Source: Caballeronia arvi (lineage in GTDB: Bacteria; Pseudomonadota; Gammaproteobacteria; Burkholderiales; Burkholderiaceae). From it: DNA of 64,000 nt. Position numbers and translations under genes: made by a program. Of the stretch, positions 51,611-62,005 are shown piece by piece. The notes beneath the pieces were generated by a model. The model was not told the DNA's origin and ran no database searches. It was given only the letters and a program-made list of their open reading frames with translations. The stretch is taken from the NCBI RefSeq assembly GCF_001544695.2, contig NZ_FCOM02000014.1, positions 1 through 64,000 on the forward strand. Direction: 5' to 3'. Within the stretch, counting starts at the first letter, position 1. The number at the start of each line of letters is the position of its first letter.

Positions 51611-51637
51611 TTAAAGCGTGGTCCGCGGAGCCGGGAA

Positions 51638-51874
51638 ATGAACGATAGGTCGATGACGTTGCATGGGCTGGTCGAGAAGTGGCTTGCCCCCTACCTTGCG
51701 GCTCCCGCGCGCGTCGTGCGCCTCGCGCGCAACGAAGCCGGCTCGCACCGCTGCGTGCGCATCGAGATAAGCCGCGCATCGCGCGACCTCTCGATGCTGT
51801 TCTTCCGCCACGACGACGGCTCGTGGCAAGTCTATCCGCCTCAGCGGTCGCGTCCCTGCCTGAACGCGTGGTGA
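51638..51874 (+). CDS. Small hypothetical protein
   Basis: 78 residues from ATG 51638; an in-frame ATG at 51557 lies upstream of the operators and is unlikely. Basic centre (RVVRLARNEAGSHRCVRIEISR) and an aromatic end (MLFFRHDDGSWQVYPP). The pattern looks like a compact beta-rich conserved Burkholderia protein, not a shadow frame. Function unknown. Confidence 0.5.
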   Translation: MNDRSMTLHGLVEKWLAPYLAAPARVVRLARNEAGSHRCVRIEISRASRDLSMLFFRHDDGSWQVYPPQRSRPCLNAW

Positions 51875-51884
51875 TGCCCGCGCT

Positions 51885-53363
51885 TTACGCCGCCACGCCC
51901 TGCGCGCGCATCGAGCGGGACAGCGCGTCGAGGCTCGCGGTCAACCGTTCGACCGGATGTTCGTCGAGCGACATGACGATGTCGGCCACGTCGCGCGCCG
52001 CGTGCCGAAGTTCTTCCGGGCCGTCGCCGTCGGCATCGAGACCGGTCATCACGCCGAACTTGCGCCGGATCTGCGCATCGGAGAAATGGGTTGCCGGCGT
52101 CCACGGGTCGCCCGTCGCGTTGTCGGCGGTTGCGCTGAACACCGTGCCGCGCGCGTGGATATCGACGCCACCGGGCACGCCGCGCCATTGCCCGCCCGTC
52201 ATCCATTCCGCGATGTTCGACGACGACGGTTCCGCCGTGACCGTCACGCGCTCGCGAAACGCCGCGATGCGCGGATCGTTCATGGTCGTCGCGTCGTACC
52301 AGCGCGGACCCGGCGGAATCGCATGCACCAGCGCCGCGAGCGCATGCGCGTGGCTGAACTCGGCGCTCAACCAGTCGCCCGGCCGCTGCTCGCGGAAAAT
52401 CGGCGTGAGAGCGAACGGATTCGCCCGCACCACGACGCGCGTGATTTCATCGGGCCGCAGCGCATGCCGTTCCAACAGTTGTGCGAACGCGGTCAGCGGA
52501 TGATGAATCCAGCGGCAGCAGGGCCACGGTTTATACGTCGTGTTGAGAATCTGCCAGTCGTCGCCGAGACCGGCGAGGAGCGCGTGATCGTCGTGGCCCG
52601 GCGAGCCGTAGAACTTCCAGAAGGCGTTCTCGCCGTCGAGGATGTCTTTGAAGCCCGTGCTGCCGAGCCGCGCGAGCAAAGCCGACGACACGCCGATCTC
52701 CGCGCACCAGCCCGCATCGGCATATTTGTACATCGGCTGCTCGACGGATTCCGCCCACTTGCGCAAGGTCGGCTGCGGCGAATTGCTGCCGCCGATGCCG
52801 AACGCGTGATTGGCCTGGCCGCCGTCGAGACGCGCGATATGCGCCGATGCGCCGATGGCCGCCCACGTGATCGTCGCGGCGGGACCGCCGAGCTCGTTCC
52901 AGCCGATCACCTTGCCGTTTTCGATCTGCATCGGCGCGCCCATCCAGCTGCCGATGCGCGCGCCCACATCGAAGCCGACGGCGATCGCGCCGAGCAGATC
53001 GCGGCCGCTCTTCCTGTCGAGTTCCGCCAGCGCCAGCGCGGAGAAGACAGTGGCATTGCCAAAGTGCGTCGACGTGGGGAAGGTGTCGTCGGCGTCGAGC
53101 ACATTGGCGAGGCGCGCGTTGGCGTAAGCCGCTGCCGTCGCCGAACTGCGCCGCGACGAGCCGACAACGCTTGCGTGCGGCGCGCCGCCGAGGATATCGA
53201 CATAGTCGAGCGCGATTTTTCCGCTCGGCGTATCGACCGCGCCGAGCGCGCAGCCGACCGTATCGAGCAGCAGGCGTTTCGTTTCGTGCACGACGGACGA
53301 AGGAAGGTCTTCGAAGCGCGTTTCTACCGTGAAATCGGCGAGTGTCTGTGTGAGCGTGGTCAT
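51885..53363 (-). CDS. MmgE/PrpD family protein
   Basis: 492 residues; ATG 53363 chosen (AGGA upstream), as the open frame beyond it overlaps the etfA end. MmgE/PrpD fold: all-helical N-terminal domain with [16 protein letters not shown], the VVGSSRR and [10 protein letters not shown] blocks, and a C-terminal alpha+beta domain beginning about residue 270. Members dehydrate 2-methylcitrate, or decarboxylate aconitate, or act on other branched acids. It sits far from prpBC and at the end of an MFS-etfB-etfA run, so a role in the aromatic/acid island is likelier than in the methylcitrate cycle. Confidence 0.88.
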   Translation of the reverse strand: MTTLTQTLADFTVETRFEDLPSSVVHETKRLLLDTVGCALGAVDTPSGKIALDYVDILGGAPHASVVGSSRRSSATAAAYANARLANVLDADDTFPTSTHFGNATVFSALALAELDRKSGRDLLGAIAVGFDVGARIGSWMGAPMQIENGKVIGWNELGGPAATITWAAIGASAHIARLDGGQANHAFGIGGSNSPQPTLRKWAESVEQPMYKYADAGWCAEIGVSSALLARLGSTGFKDILDGENAFWKFYGSPGHDDHALLAGLGDDWQILNTTYKPWPCCRWIHHPLTAFAQLLERHALRPDEITRVVVRANPFALTPIFREQRPGDWLSAEFSHAHALAALVHAIPPGPRWYDATTMNDPRIAAFRERVTVTAEPSSSNIAEWMTGGQWRGVPGGVDIHARGTVFSATADNATGDPWTPATHFSDAQIRRKFGVMTGLDADGDGPEELRHAARDVADIVMSLDEHPVERLTASLDALSRSMRAQGVAA

Positions 53364-53400
53364 GTTTTGGAATCCTGAATTGACAATGAACGCGTGCGTG

Positions 53401-54330
53401 TCAGAGCGCGGCCTGCAGTTGCGGCAGCGCCTCGAACAGATCGCCGACGAGGCCGTAGTCCGCGACCTGGAAGATCGGCGCATCGGCGTCCTTGTTGATG
53501 GCGACGATCACCTTCGAATCCTTCATGCCGGCAAGATGCTGAATCGCGCCTGAAATGCCGACGGCGACATACAGTTGCGGCGCGACGATCTTGCCCGTTT
53601 GTCCGACCTGCAGATCGTTCGGCGCGAAGCCCGCATCGACGGCCGCGCGCGACGCGCCCACCGCCGCGCCGAGCCTGTCAGCGAGCGGGTAGAGCAGCTC
53701 GAACTGTTCCGCGCTGCGCATGCCGCGCCCGCCGCTGACGACGATCCCGGCAGCGCCCAGATCGGGGCGATCTGAGCGCGCCAGCTTCTCGTCGACGAAC
53801 ACGGACATGCCGCTATCGATCGCCGTCGCGACGGGCACGATATCGGCATGGCCGCCGCCTGCATCGACGGGCGCGAAGGCGGTCGGCCGCACGGTCGCGC
53901 ACTTGATCGCCGCCGACGACTGCACCGTGGCGATCGCGTTGCCCGCATGGACAGGGCGCTTGAACGTATCGGCGGAGAGCACGGCGATGATGTCGGAAAC
54001 GGGGTCCGTGTCGAGCAGCGCCGCGATGCGCGGCAGCACGTTCTTGCCGTGCGAACTGGCCGCGCACAGGATGTGGCTGAAGTCCGCCGCCAGCGATACG
54101 ACGAGCGGCGCGACGTTCTCCGGCAACTGATGCGCATGGGCGGCGTGATCGGCGACGAGCACCGTTTTCACATCCGCGATGCAGGCCGCCTGACGCGCCA
54201 CGTCCTGCACATCGTGTCCGGCCACGAGCAGCGTGACGTCGCCGCCGATCGCGCGAGCCGCGGCAAGCGTGTTCAGCGTGGCCGCGCCGAGCGTGCCGTT
54301 CGTATGTTCCGCGATGACGAGTATGGCCAT
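53401..54330 (-). CDS. etfA: Electron transfer flavoprotein alpha subunit (second copy)
   Basis: 309 residues. [11 protein letters not shown] start and C-terminal FAD domain with [29 protein letters not shown] and [26 protein letters not shown]. Its ATG shares one base with the etfB stop (TGATG). Similar but not identical to the copy at 13195-14139. Probably serves the acyl-CoA dehydrogenase encoded at 60827-61969. Confidence 0.95.
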   Translation of the reverse strand: MAILVIAEHTNGTLGAATLNTLAAARAIGGDVTLLVAGHDVQDVARQAACIADVKTVLVADHAAHAHQLPENVAPLVVSLAADFSHILCAASSHGKNVLPRIAALLDTDPVSDIIAVLSADTFKRPVHAGNAIATVQSSAAIKCATVRPTAFAPVDAGGGHADIVPVATAIDSGMSVFVDEKLARSDRPDLGAAGIVVSGGRGMRSAEQFELLYPLADRLGAAVGASRAAVDAGFAPNDLQVGQTGKIVAPQLYVAVGISGAIQHLAGMKDSKVIVAINKDADAPIFQVADYGLVGDLFEALPQLQAAL

Positions 54331-55079
54331 CAGATCACCTTCGCTTCGGTTTTGAGTTTATCGACGAGTTGCGCGACGGATTCCACCTTGACGCCGCCCT
54401 TGCGCTCCGCAGGCGGCTCGACCCGCAAAGTCCTGAGCGATGTCTCGATTGATACGCCGAGCGCGCTCGCGGCGAGCGTGTCGAGCGGCTTCTTCTTCGC
54501 TTTCATGATGCTGGGCAGCGTCGTGTAGCGCGGCTCGTTCAGGCGCAGATCGACGGTGACGACAGCGGGCAGGCGCAGCGATACCGTCTGCAGCCCGCCG
54601 TCCACTTCGCGCGTCACGGCCGCACGCTGCGCCGCGATGTCCACGGCCGAGGCGAACGTGCCCTGCGGCCAGTCGAGCAACGCGGCGAGCATCTGTCCGG
54701 TCTGGTTGTTGTCGCTGTCGATCGCCTGCTTGCCGAGCAGCACGAGCTGCGGGTCTTCCCGTTCGACGACGGCCTTCAGCAGCTTCGCGACGGCGAGCGC
54801 GCCGGGCGTTTCTGACGTTTCGACCAGAATCGCGCGATCCGCGCCGATGGCGAGCGCCGCGCGCAACTGCTCCTGCGCGGCGGCGGGCCCGACCGATACG
54901 GCGACGACTTCCGTCGCGACGCCTCTTTCCTTCAGACGCACGGCTTCTTCCACGGCGATTTCACAGAACGGATTGATCGACATCTTCACGTTGTCGAGCT
55001 CCACGCCGCTGTGATCCGATTTGACGCGCACCTTCACGTTGTGATCGACGACGCGCTTGACCGTAACCAATACCTTCAT
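54330..55079 (-). CDS. etfB: Electron transfer flavoprotein beta subunit (second copy)
   Basis: 249 residues; ATG 55079. MKVLVTVKR start, [31 protein letters not shown] and [10 protein letters not shown] blocks as in EtfB. Co-transcribed with etfA. It lies 52 bases downstream of the MFS gene. Confidence 0.95.
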   Translation of the reverse strand: MKVLVTVKRVVDHNVKVRVKSDHSGVELDNVKMSINPFCEIAVEEAVRLKERGVATEVVAVSVGPAAAQEQLRAALAIGADRAILVETSETPGALAVAKLLKAVVEREDPQLVLLGKQAIDSDNNQTGQMLAALLDWPQGTFASAVDIAAQRAAVTREVDGGLQTVSLRLPAVVTVDLRLNEPRYTTLPSIMKAKKKPLDTLAASALGVSIETSLRTLRVEPPAERKGGVKVESVAQLVDKLKTEAKVI

Positions 55080-55131
55080 GCTGACGACCTCATTGCCTGA
55101 TTCCTGATTGAAAAATTGCGGGCACGCACCG

Positions 55132-56787
55132 CTAGTGCGTGAGCTGCGGACCACTGACTTCCACGTAACCGTCCTCGCGCGTTTCGGCGTTGAAGCGTTC
55201 GAGTTCCGCATGCGCGTCGGCTTCGCCCTGCGAGAGCGAGCGGGTTGCGAACAGCAGCGCGCCGATCGACACCGGCAGCACGCCGATCGCGAGAAGAATC
55301 GCAAGCCGCAGATCGCCGGATGCGTCGCTCACGAGACCGACGAAATACGGCCCGAGACCCAGGCCGAAGATGTTCGGTCCGAGCGAAAATGCGGCGAACG
55401 CCGTGCCGCGCAAGCGCGGAATCACGAGATCCTGCGTGGTCGCCTGAAGCGGGCCGAACCACATCGGCACGAAGAAGGTCGCGACGGCATACGCGCAATA
55501 GAACACCGTGACGCTGTGCGTGAGGTACTGCACGACGCTCGCCGCGCTGAAGGCGGTCGCCGTCACGCAGACGAAGTAGAGGCGGCCGAATGCGTGCCTG
55601 CGCTTGGCCCAGTCGCACAGATAGCCGCTTACGCTGATGCCCGTGCCGCCCGCGATGATCGCGATGATGCCGAGGTGCAGACCGGCGTGCGCGGTCAGGC
55701 CGAGCGTGCGGCTCGCGTAGACGAACACGAAGGCGTTGACGGCGTTCATCGCGAAGGCGAGGAACGCGCCCGCGACGGTGACGGCCGCGAAAGTGCGCGA
55801 TCCGGTGATGAGACGGTGCGCGTAGGCATCGCCGAGACGCGTCGCCTGATACCAGTTGGAGCACACATAGAACGCCACCGCGATGGCGATCCACTGCACG
55901 AGATTGCTGGTGATGTCGAAACCGCCGACCGTCGCGATCACGGCCTTGCGGCCCGCGGACAACACCTGATTGGTGCCCCAAGTGGCCACGATCACGAGCG
56001 CGACGGAAATGAGCAGATAGACGACATTGCGCGAATACTCGCGGCGCGGCGCGCCCAGGGCCTGCAGGCGCAGCCAGCTCCACGGCGGGATCATCGCGCC
56101 GAGATCGCGCAGCGCGCTCGCGAAAGGATGCGGGTCTTTTCTTGCCGGAACCGTGTCGAGCCGGCCGCGCACCGGCTCGCGCACCGTCAGCATCACGATC
56201 AGCGCGAACAGCATGCCGGGCACGCCCACGCCGATGAACGACGCCTGCCAGCCCGTCAGCCCGAGCGGCGCATTGCCGTTCGCGAAGGCGTGCTCCCATG
56301 CCGACACGATCGAGCCGCCGATCGCGAGCGATGCGCCTGCGCCCACATACACGCCGACGGAATAGAGCGAGAGCACCGTGCCGCGCCGGGCGCGCTCGAA
56401 GTAGTCGCCGAGCAGCGAGACGGCGGCGGGCGTGGCGCTCGCCTCGCCGATGCCCACGCCGATGCGCGCCGTGCCGAGCTGCACGAAATTGCGCGAGAGC
56501 CCGGAGAGCGCCGTCATCAGCGACCAGAACGACAGTCCGAGCGCCAGCGTGCGCACGCGGCTCCAGCCATCGGCGAGACGGGCGAGCGGAATGCCGAACA
56601 CGCAGTAGAAAAGCGCGAACGACGTGCCGTAGAGCAGGCCGAGCTGCGCGTCGGACACGCCCAGGTCTTGCTTCAGATAGGGCGCGAGGATGGTCACGAT
56701 CTGTCGGTCGACGTAACTGAACGCGTAGATCAGCGTCAGGATGAACAGCACATACCAGCGGTACCACGGACGTTCATGGGTGGTCAT
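55132..56787 (-). CDS. MFS transporter, Spinster-like
   Basis: 551 residues from ATG 56787; the in-frame ATG at 56853 would add an unlikely polar 22-residue head. TM1 ends in [18 protein letters not shown] and TM2 is followed by [13 protein letters not shown], as in the Spinster/aromatic-acid group. A long loop at about 210-260 splits the halves and a charged tail of about 35 residues closes the protein. First gene of the left arm of the divergent island; presumed importer of its substrate. Confidence 0.87.
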   Translation of the reverse strand: MTTHERPWYRWYVLFILTLIYAFSYVDRQIVTILAPYLKQDLGVSDAQLGLLYGTSFALFYCVFGIPLARLADGWSRVRTLALGLSFWSLMTALSGLSRNFVQLGTARIGVGIGEASATPAAVSLLGDYFERARRGTVLSLYSVGVYVGAGASLAIGGSIVSAWEHAFANGNAPLGLTGWQASFIGVGVPGMLFALIVMLTVREPVRGRLDTVPARKDPHPFASALRDLGAMIPPWSWLRLQALGAPRREYSRNVVYLLISVALVIVATWGTNQVLSAGRKAVIATVGGFDITSNLVQWIAIAVAFYVCSNWYQATRLGDAYAHRLITGSRTFAAVTVAGAFLAFAMNAVNAFVFVYASRTLGLTAHAGLHLGIIAIIAGGTGISVSGYLCDWAKRRHAFGRLYFVCVTATAFSAASVVQYLTHSVTVFYCAYAVATFFVPMWFGPLQATTQDLVIPRLRGTAFAAFSLGPNIFGLGLGPYFVGLVSDASGDLRLAILLAIGVLPVSIGALLFATRSLSQGEADAHAELERFNAETREDGYVEVSGPQLTH

Positions 56788-57024
56788 GGCGAACCTTTGA
56801 AATGCGGCGCCGGGGCGCGATTGGACACGGCGCGTATGCGGATCGACGGCCATGCGCCCGGATTCGCGGGCAGGCCGGTCTCGTTGAAGAACCGTCGCGG
56901 GAAGCGACTAATCGGTGCGATGGGCGGGCATGGCGTCGTGTCTCCTGATCTTGTCTTTTGTCGGCTGCCGGGGCGCGTCGGCCCATCGGCTGCTTCACAG
57001 GATAGCCATGCATATCGCCCTGAA

Positions 57025-57114
57025 ACCAATACGTTTTTCCGATCCATTGAGAGGAAGAACCTTGCGTGCGAACCAGAGGGAAATCCTCTGAATTCCTCTG
57101 CAAACAGTATTGGT
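57025..57114. repeat. Distant inverted repeat ACCAATAC ... GTATTGGT
   Basis: Perfect 8-base arms at 57025-57032 and 57107-57114 flank the CAGAGG palindrome. This arrangement suits a looping or multi-site regulator, or two half-promoters. Confidence 0.4.
57074..57090. promoter_or_regulatory. Palindrome CAGAGG-N5-CCTCTG, candidate operator
   Basis: Perfect 6-base arms with a 5-base spacer, followed by another CCTCTG at 57095-57100 and preceded by GAGAGG near 57050. Likely binding site of an unidentified regulator of the divergent island. Confidence 0.5.
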
Positions 57115-57227
57115 CGGGGCGCGGGGGTGCTTGCTAGAGTGGCTTCACATCGAGGCGCCGCTGCCTGAAGACAGGGCGGCGCGACGTAGGTCCTAACGAT
57201 ACGTGGAGCATGATGGAGCATTCAGCT

Positions 57228-58907
57228 ATGGCGCAAATCGAAACGAACGGGCGCGTCCCGGTCGTCATTGTCGGCGCGGGGCCGATCGGCCTCTCCCTTG
57301 CGGGCGATCTCGGCTGGCGCGGCATTCCCTGCGTGCTGATCGAGCGCGGTGACGGCACCGTGTTTCAGCCGAAGATGGACATGGTCGGCATCCGCACGAT
57401 GGAGTTCTGCCGCCGCTGGGGCATCGTCGGCGATGTCGAGAACGCGGGCTACAACCGAGACTATCCGCAGGACTACGCATGGGTGTCGCAGCTCGCGGGC
57501 GGCTATGAATTCGGCCGCGAGCCGTTCCCGAGCGTGCGCGACGAGGCGCGCCCCGAGCAGAGCCCGCAAAAGCGCGAACGTTGCCCGCAGAACTTCTTCG
57601 ATCCGGTCCTGACGCGCTTCGCGAAGAGGACCGGCAAAGTGCAGGTCCGCTATTCCACCGAATACGTGTCGCACGAAGAACGCGAGGACGGCGTCACGGT
57701 GACCGTGCGCGATCTGGCGTCGGGCAAGGAAGAGACGATCGATTGCCTGTATGTCGTCGGTTGCGACGGCGGCGCGAGCCGTGTGAAGGAGAAGCTCGGC
57801 ATCCGCATGACGGGCGCGCCCGCGCTGACCTACACGACCAACGCGATCATCGAATGCAAGGGGCTCGAGGCGCTGCACGACAAGAAGCCCGGCTACCGAT
57901 ATATCTTCATCGGGCCGGAAGGCACCTGGAGCACCGTGGTCGCGATCAACGGACGCGACTGGTGGCGCTTTTCGATCGTCGGCGACGGCGAGATGCGCAC
58001 GCTCTCGGAAGACGATGTCGCGGCGGCGTTCCGGCGCGCCGTGGGCCGCGACGATGTCGAGTTCCGCGTCATCTCGGTGATGCCGTGGATCCGTCGCCAG
58101 CTCGTCGCCGACAACTACGGCACGGCGCGCGTGAAGATCGCGGGCGACGCCGCGCATCTGACTTCGCCGACAGGCGGCTTCGGCATGAACATGGGCATTC
58201 AGGACGCCGTCGATCTCGGCTGGAAGCTGCAGGCGATGGTCGAGGGCTGGGGCGGCGCGCATCTGCTCGACACCTATGAATTCGAGCGCCGCCCCGTCGC
58301 GATCCGCAACGTCAACGAGGCGACCAGCAATCTCAAGCTCATGCTCACGCCGCGCAAGAATCTGAGCCCGGCGGTCTTCGAGCCGGGCGCAGCGGGCGAC
58401 GAAGCGCGCCGCGTGTTCGGCGACGCCTACACGGCGATGATGAAGCGCGAGTGGTACACCATCGGCATTCATCTGGGCTTTCGCTACGAAGGCTCGTCGA
58501 TCGTCGTGCCCGATGGCACGCCGGAGCCGGAAGACACGGTCAGCGCCTACGCGCAGACTTCGCGTCCCGGCCATCGCGCGCCGCACGTATGGCTTGCGCC
58601 CGGCCGCTCGACGCTCGATCTCTTCGGCCAGGCTTTCGTGCTGCTGCGCTTCGACGCATCGCTCGACGTGGACGTGCTGCGCGACGCGGCACAACGCGCG
58701 GGCGTGCCGTTCACGGTCGTCGATATCGGCAACGACGCGGCGCGCGCCGCCTACGAACGCGCGCTGGTGCTCGTGCGGCCGGACGGCCACGTGGCATGGC
58801 GTGCCGATGCTGCGCCCGAAGACGCCGAAGCGCTGATCAACGTGATTCGCGGCGTGTATCCCGTCAGGCCCGAAGCCGCCGTCACCGAAGAGGTGGTCAC
58901 GCGATGA
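57228..58907 (+). CDS. FAD-dependent aromatic monooxygenase
   Basis: 559 residues. Of three in-frame ATGs (57210, 57213, 57228) I chose 57228, which has GGAG nine bases upstream. Group A flavoprotein hydroxylase: VIVGAGPIGLSLAGDLG (FAD dinucleotide fold), GCDGGASRVKEKLG (DG motif) and GDAAHLTSPTGGFGMNMGIQD (GD motif), with a C-terminal thioredoxin-like domain (about 430-545). Hydroxylates a phenolic compound; with the bicupin dioxygenase and FAH hydrolase it forms a likely hydroxylation/ring-cleavage/hydrolysis series. Confidence 0.88.
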   Translation: MAQIETNGRVPVVIVGAGPIGLSLAGDLGWRGIPCVLIERGDGTVFQPKMDMVGIRTMEFCRRWGIVGDVENAGYNRDYPQDYAWVSQLAGGYEFGREPFPSVRDEARPEQSPQKRERCPQNFFDPVLTRFAKRTGKVQVRYSTEYVSHEEREDGVTVTVRDLASGKEETIDCLYVVGCDGGASRVKEKLGIRMTGAPALTYTTNAIIECKGLEALHDKKPGYRYIFIGPEGTWSTVVAINGRDWWRFSIVGDGEMRTLSEDDVAAAFRRAVGRDDVEFRVISVMPWIRRQLVADNYGTARVKIAGDAAHLTSPTGGFGMNMGIQDAVDLGWKLQAMVEGWGGAHLLDTYEFERRPVAIRNVNEATSNLKLMLTPRKNLSPAVFEPGAAGDEARRVFGDAYTAMMKREWYTIGIHLGFRYEGSSIVVPDGTPEPEDTVSAYAQTSRPGHRAPHVWLAPGRSTLDLFGQAFVLLRFDASLDVDVLRDAAQRAGVPFTVVDIGNDAARAAYERALVLVRPDGHVAWRADAAPEDAEALINVIRGVYPVRPEAAVTEEVVTR

Positions 58908-59821
58908 AACTCGTCACTTTCGACCAGGGCCGCATCGGCATCGTGGATGGCGAGCGTGTCATCGATGTCACCGATCTCGCGGGCGCGGAGCCGGGCGCGT
59001 GGCCGCCCGTCGGCATGGTGCGCCTGATCGCCGGCTGGCACACGCACGGCCCCGCGCTGCGCGATGCGCTGACGCGGCGCGAAGGCGGGCCGATAAGCAG
59101 GCCGCTCGCCGGCGTGCATCTCGAAGCGCCCGTGCAGTGGCCCAACAAGGTCATCGCGTTTCCGGCGAACTATCACGCGCATATCGACGAGATGAAGCAC
59201 GGCGCGGGCAGCGGCGTGATCTCGACCTACAAGGCGAGCGGCCAGGGCTTTTTCCTGAAGGCGAATTCGAGCCTGAGCGGTCCCGCCGACGACATCGTGC
59301 TGCCGCCGCTCGTGGGCCGCGAGATTCATCACGAATGCGAGCTCGGCATCGTCATCGGCAAGCGGGGGCGCGGCGCGTCGCGCGCCGAAGCCCGCGACTA
59401 CGTGTTCGGCTTCACCTGCCTGCTCGACATGGTCGTGCGCGGCAAGGAGGAGCGCGTGATGCGCAAGTCCTTCGATACCTTCTGCCCGACCGGACCGTGG
59501 ATCACGACCGCCGATGAAATCGCCGACTTCGGCGACATCGGAATGCGCCTCTTCGTGAACGGCGAGGAGCGTCAGTCCGCTTCGACGCGCAATCTGATCG
59601 TCGACATTCCCGAGATGATCGCGATGTCCTCGGCCGTGATGACGCTGGAGCCGGGCGACATCATCGCGAGCGGCACGCCGGCGGGCGTCGGACCGGTCGA
59701 GGACGGCGACGTGCTGGAGATCGTCATCGACGGTATCGGCTCGATGAAGCTCGCGGTGCGTCAGGGCGAGCTCGGCGCGCACGCCGTGTGGGACGAAGCG
59801 AAAGCCGGTCTCGCGGTGTGA
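58904..59821 (+). CDS. Fumarylacetoacetate hydrolase family protein (fumarylpyruvate hydrolase-like)
   Basis: 305 residues; ATGA overlap with the monooxygenase. Catalytic domain from about residue 80: AFPANYHAHIDEM, IHHECELGIVIGKRG with the metal-binding Glu pair, LLDMVVRGKEER with the metal-binding Asp and PGDIIASGTPAGVGPVEDGD. In gentisate routes such enzymes hydrolyse fumaryl- or maleylpyruvate. It does not closely resemble the FAH protein at 47735-48583. Confidence 0.9.
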   Translation: MKLVTFDQGRIGIVDGERVIDVTDLAGAEPGAWPPVGMVRLIAGWHTHGPALRDALTRREGGPISRPLAGVHLEAPVQWPNKVIAFPANYHAHIDEMKHGAGSGVISTYKASGQGFFLKANSSLSGPADDIVLPPLVGREIHHECELGIVIGKRGRGASRAEARDYVFGFTCLLDMVVRGKEERVMRKSFDTFCPTGPWITTADEIADFGDIGMRLFVNGEERQSASTRNLIVDIPEMIAMSSAVMTLEPGDIIASGTPAGVGPVEDGDVLEIVIDGIGSMKLAVRQGELGAHAVWDEAKAGLAV

Positions 59822-59863
59822 CGCGCACCGCCTCGCAAGCAGACAAACGAACAGGGAACAGCG

Positions 59864-60802
59864 ATGTCGCACACCGTCACAGAGGCGCCCGCCGCGCCTG
59901 AAGCCTACTTCGATGACTTGCAGGCCCGCGCGCTGTCGCCGGGCTGGGCCAAGAAAGCGCCGCAGATGTGGCCTGTGCCCCGCCCGCGCTTCGTGCCCGC
60001 CGTGTGGCGCTACGCCGATGCGCGCGCCGCGCTCGACGCCGCGTGCGCCTTCGTGTCGCCGGAACAGGCGGAGCGGCGCAATCTGATCATGGTCGATCCC
60101 ATCGACGGCAACATCTATCCGACCTGCCGCAATCTGGTGGCTGCGTATCAGCTCGTGCTGCCCGGCGAAACCGCGCGCTCGCACCGGCATTCGCCTAACG
60201 CGCTGCGCCTGATTCTCGACGCGGGCAAAGAGACCTTCACGATCGTCAACGGCGTGCAGATCGACGTCGCGCCGGGCGATGTGGTGCTCACGCCGTCGTG
60301 GCACTGGCACGGCCACAGCAATTTCGGCGACGAGCCCGCTTTCTGGATCGACTTTCTCGATGTGCCGCTCGTGCAGAACCTCGAATGCATGTTCTTCGAG
60401 GATCACCCGCAGCGCAACGAACCCGTGACGTCGCGCGAGCCGTATTCGCCGATGCGTCACAAGCGCGCCGATCTGGAGCGCGGCGCGCGCGAGCACGGCG
60501 TGTTCGATCTCGACACGGCTTGCCTGAAGACCATCGGCGTGCAGTCGGTCGGCCTGGCGTATGGCGAACCGCACGCACAGCGTGCGCGCATCGACAACAA
60601 CCTGTACACGGTGCTATCCGGCCAGGTGCGGGTGACGGTCGAGCCGCTCGGCGCGCTCGAACTGACGCGCGGCGACGTGATCGCCATTCCCTGCTGGCAT
60701 GCATTCACGATCGAGAGCCTGTCCGAACAGGCGCAACTGATTCGCGTCAGCGACGAGCCCGCGATGCGCGCGCTCGGCTTTCGCGACGTGACGCTGCCCT
60801 GA
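59864..60802 (+). CDS. Bicupin ring-cleavage dioxygenase, gentisate 1,2-dioxygenase-like
   Basis: 312 residues. N-terminal cupin carries the Fe(II) site in HRHSPNALRLIL (His107, His109) and WHWHGHSN (146-152), matching the HRHTxxALR and WxWHxHGN signatures of gentisate and 1-hydroxy-2-naphthoate dioxygenases. The C-terminal cupin (about 225-300) has lost most metal ligands. It opens a 1,2-dihydroxylated or hydroxy-acid ring between carboxylate and hydroxyl carbons; the product fits the FAH hydrolase encoded upstream. No maleylpyruvate isomerase is visible. Confidence 0.85.
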   Translation: MSHTVTEAPAAPEAYFDDLQARALSPGWAKKAPQMWPVPRPRFVPAVWRYADARAALDAACAFVSPEQAERRNLIMVDPIDGNIYPTCRNLVAAYQLVLPGETARSHRHSPNALRLILDAGKETFTIVNGVQIDVAPGDVVLTPSWHWHGHSNFGDEPAFWIDFLDVPLVQNLECMFFEDHPQRNEPVTSREPYSPMRHKRADLERGAREHGVFDLDTACLKTIGVQSVGLAYGEPHAQRARIDNNLYTVLSGQVRVTVEPLGALELTRGDVIAIPCWHAFTIESLSEQAQLIRVSDEPAMRALGFRDVTLP

Positions 60803-60826
60803 CGCGGCGCATACGAGGAGAACAAG

Positions 60827-61969
60827 GTGAAGTTCAGCGAAGAACAGGAGATGCTGCGCGACATGGTGCGCAGAGTCGCGGACGAACGGGTCCGCCCGCT
60901 CGTCGCGGAAATGGAAGAGACGCGCGACTTTCCGGAGGCGCTCGTCGAAGTGTTCGGCGATCTCGGCCTCTTGCAGATGTGGGTGCCGGAGGAATACGGC
61001 GGCCCGGGCGGCGATCTGACCTCGGTGTGCATCGCGAAGGAGGAGATCGGCCGGGTGTCGCTCGCGGCGTCGACGCTGTGCGCGAACAACTCGATCGGCC
61101 TCATTCTGCCGCTGCTGCATTTCGGCACCGACGCGCAGAAGGCGCGCTATCTGCCGGAAGCCGCGAAGGGCCGCACGATTTCGTCGGTGGCGATCACGGA
61201 GCCGGAAGCCGGTTCCGATGTCTCCGCGATCCGCACGACGGCCCGCCGCGACGGCGCTTCATATGTGATCGACGGGCAGAAAAGCTGGATCACGTGGGCC
61301 GCACAAGCGCACTTCATGCTCGTGTTCGCGCGCACGTCGGAAGGACGCGGGCATGACGGCATCAGCGTGTTTCTCGTCGATACGAAGACGCCCGGCCTCA
61401 AGGTCGGCCGCAAGGAAGTGAAGATGGGCCGTCACGGCTCGCCGAGCTACCAGGTGTTCTTCGAGAGCATGCGCGTCGATGCCGATTGCCTGCTCGGCGA
61501 GGAAGGCCAGGGCTTCAAGGCATGCATGCGGATTCTCGACCTGAACCGTCCATCGGTTGCGGCGTCGTCGCTCGGACTCGCACAGGCCGCGCTCGACGAA
61601 TCCGTGCAATACGCGAAGGACCGCCGCCAGTTCGGCAAGCGCATCGGCGACTTTCAGGCGATCCAGTTCAAGCTCGCCGACATGGCGATGAAGATCGAGG
61701 CCGCACGCACGCTGCTCTACACGAGCACGCAGGAAATCGATGCGGGCGACACGAGCCGCCTCACGCTGCTTTCGTCGATGGCGAAGTGCTATGTCACCGA
61801 CGTCGCGATGGAAGCCGCGCTGGAAGCCGTGCAGGTGCACGGCTCGTACGGCTACTCGACCGAATATCCCGTCGAGCGCTTCATGCGCGACGCGAAGCTG
61901 AACCAGATTCTCGAAGGCACCAATGAGATTCACCGGCTGATCATCGCGCGGCAGTTGCTCGGCAAGTGA
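60827..61969 (+). CDS. Acyl-CoA dehydrogenase family protein
   Basis: 380 residues; GTG 60827 after GAGGAG. Typical blocks: [68 protein letters not shown] and the C-terminal [33 protein letters not shown]. The catalytic Glu of short-chain enzymes would be that in the ILEGTNE segment. Donates electrons to ETF; the second etfBA pair in the left arm is the obvious partner. Confidence 0.92.
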   Translation: MKFSEEQEMLRDMVRRVADERVRPLVAEMEETRDFPEALVEVFGDLGLLQMWVPEEYGGPGGDLTSVCIAKEEIGRVSLAASTLCANNSIGLILPLLHFGTDAQKARYLPEAAKGRTISSVAITEPEAGSDVSAIRTTARRDGASYVIDGQKSWITWAAQAHFMLVFARTSEGRGHDGISVFLVDTKTPGLKVGRKEVKMGRHGSPSYQVFFESMRVDADCLLGEEGQGFKACMRILDLNRPSVAASSLGLAQAALDESVQYAKDRRQFGKRIGDFQAIQFKLADMAMKIEAARTLLYTSTQEIDAGDTSRLTLLSSMAKCYVTDVAMEAALEAVQVHGSYGYSTEYPVERFMRDAKLNQILEGTNEIHRLIIARQLLGK

Positions 61970-62005
61970 CGCGCGACCACGACATTGACCATGAAGGACA
62001 CAGAC

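Larger units (their letters stand above)
56788..57227. other. 440-base divergent control region of the catabolic island
   Basis: Separates the MFS/etf/MmgE arm from the monooxygenase arm. It holds three nested symmetric elements (57025-57032 with 57107-57114, and 57074-57090). No gene is recognised in it, and no regulator gene is adjacent within the window. Confidence 0.6.

Noticed and set aside
55108..57168. A 686-codon plus-strand open frame opposite the Spinster-like MFS gene.
   Set aside because: Composition of a shadow frame, no motif, and it runs through the divergent control region.
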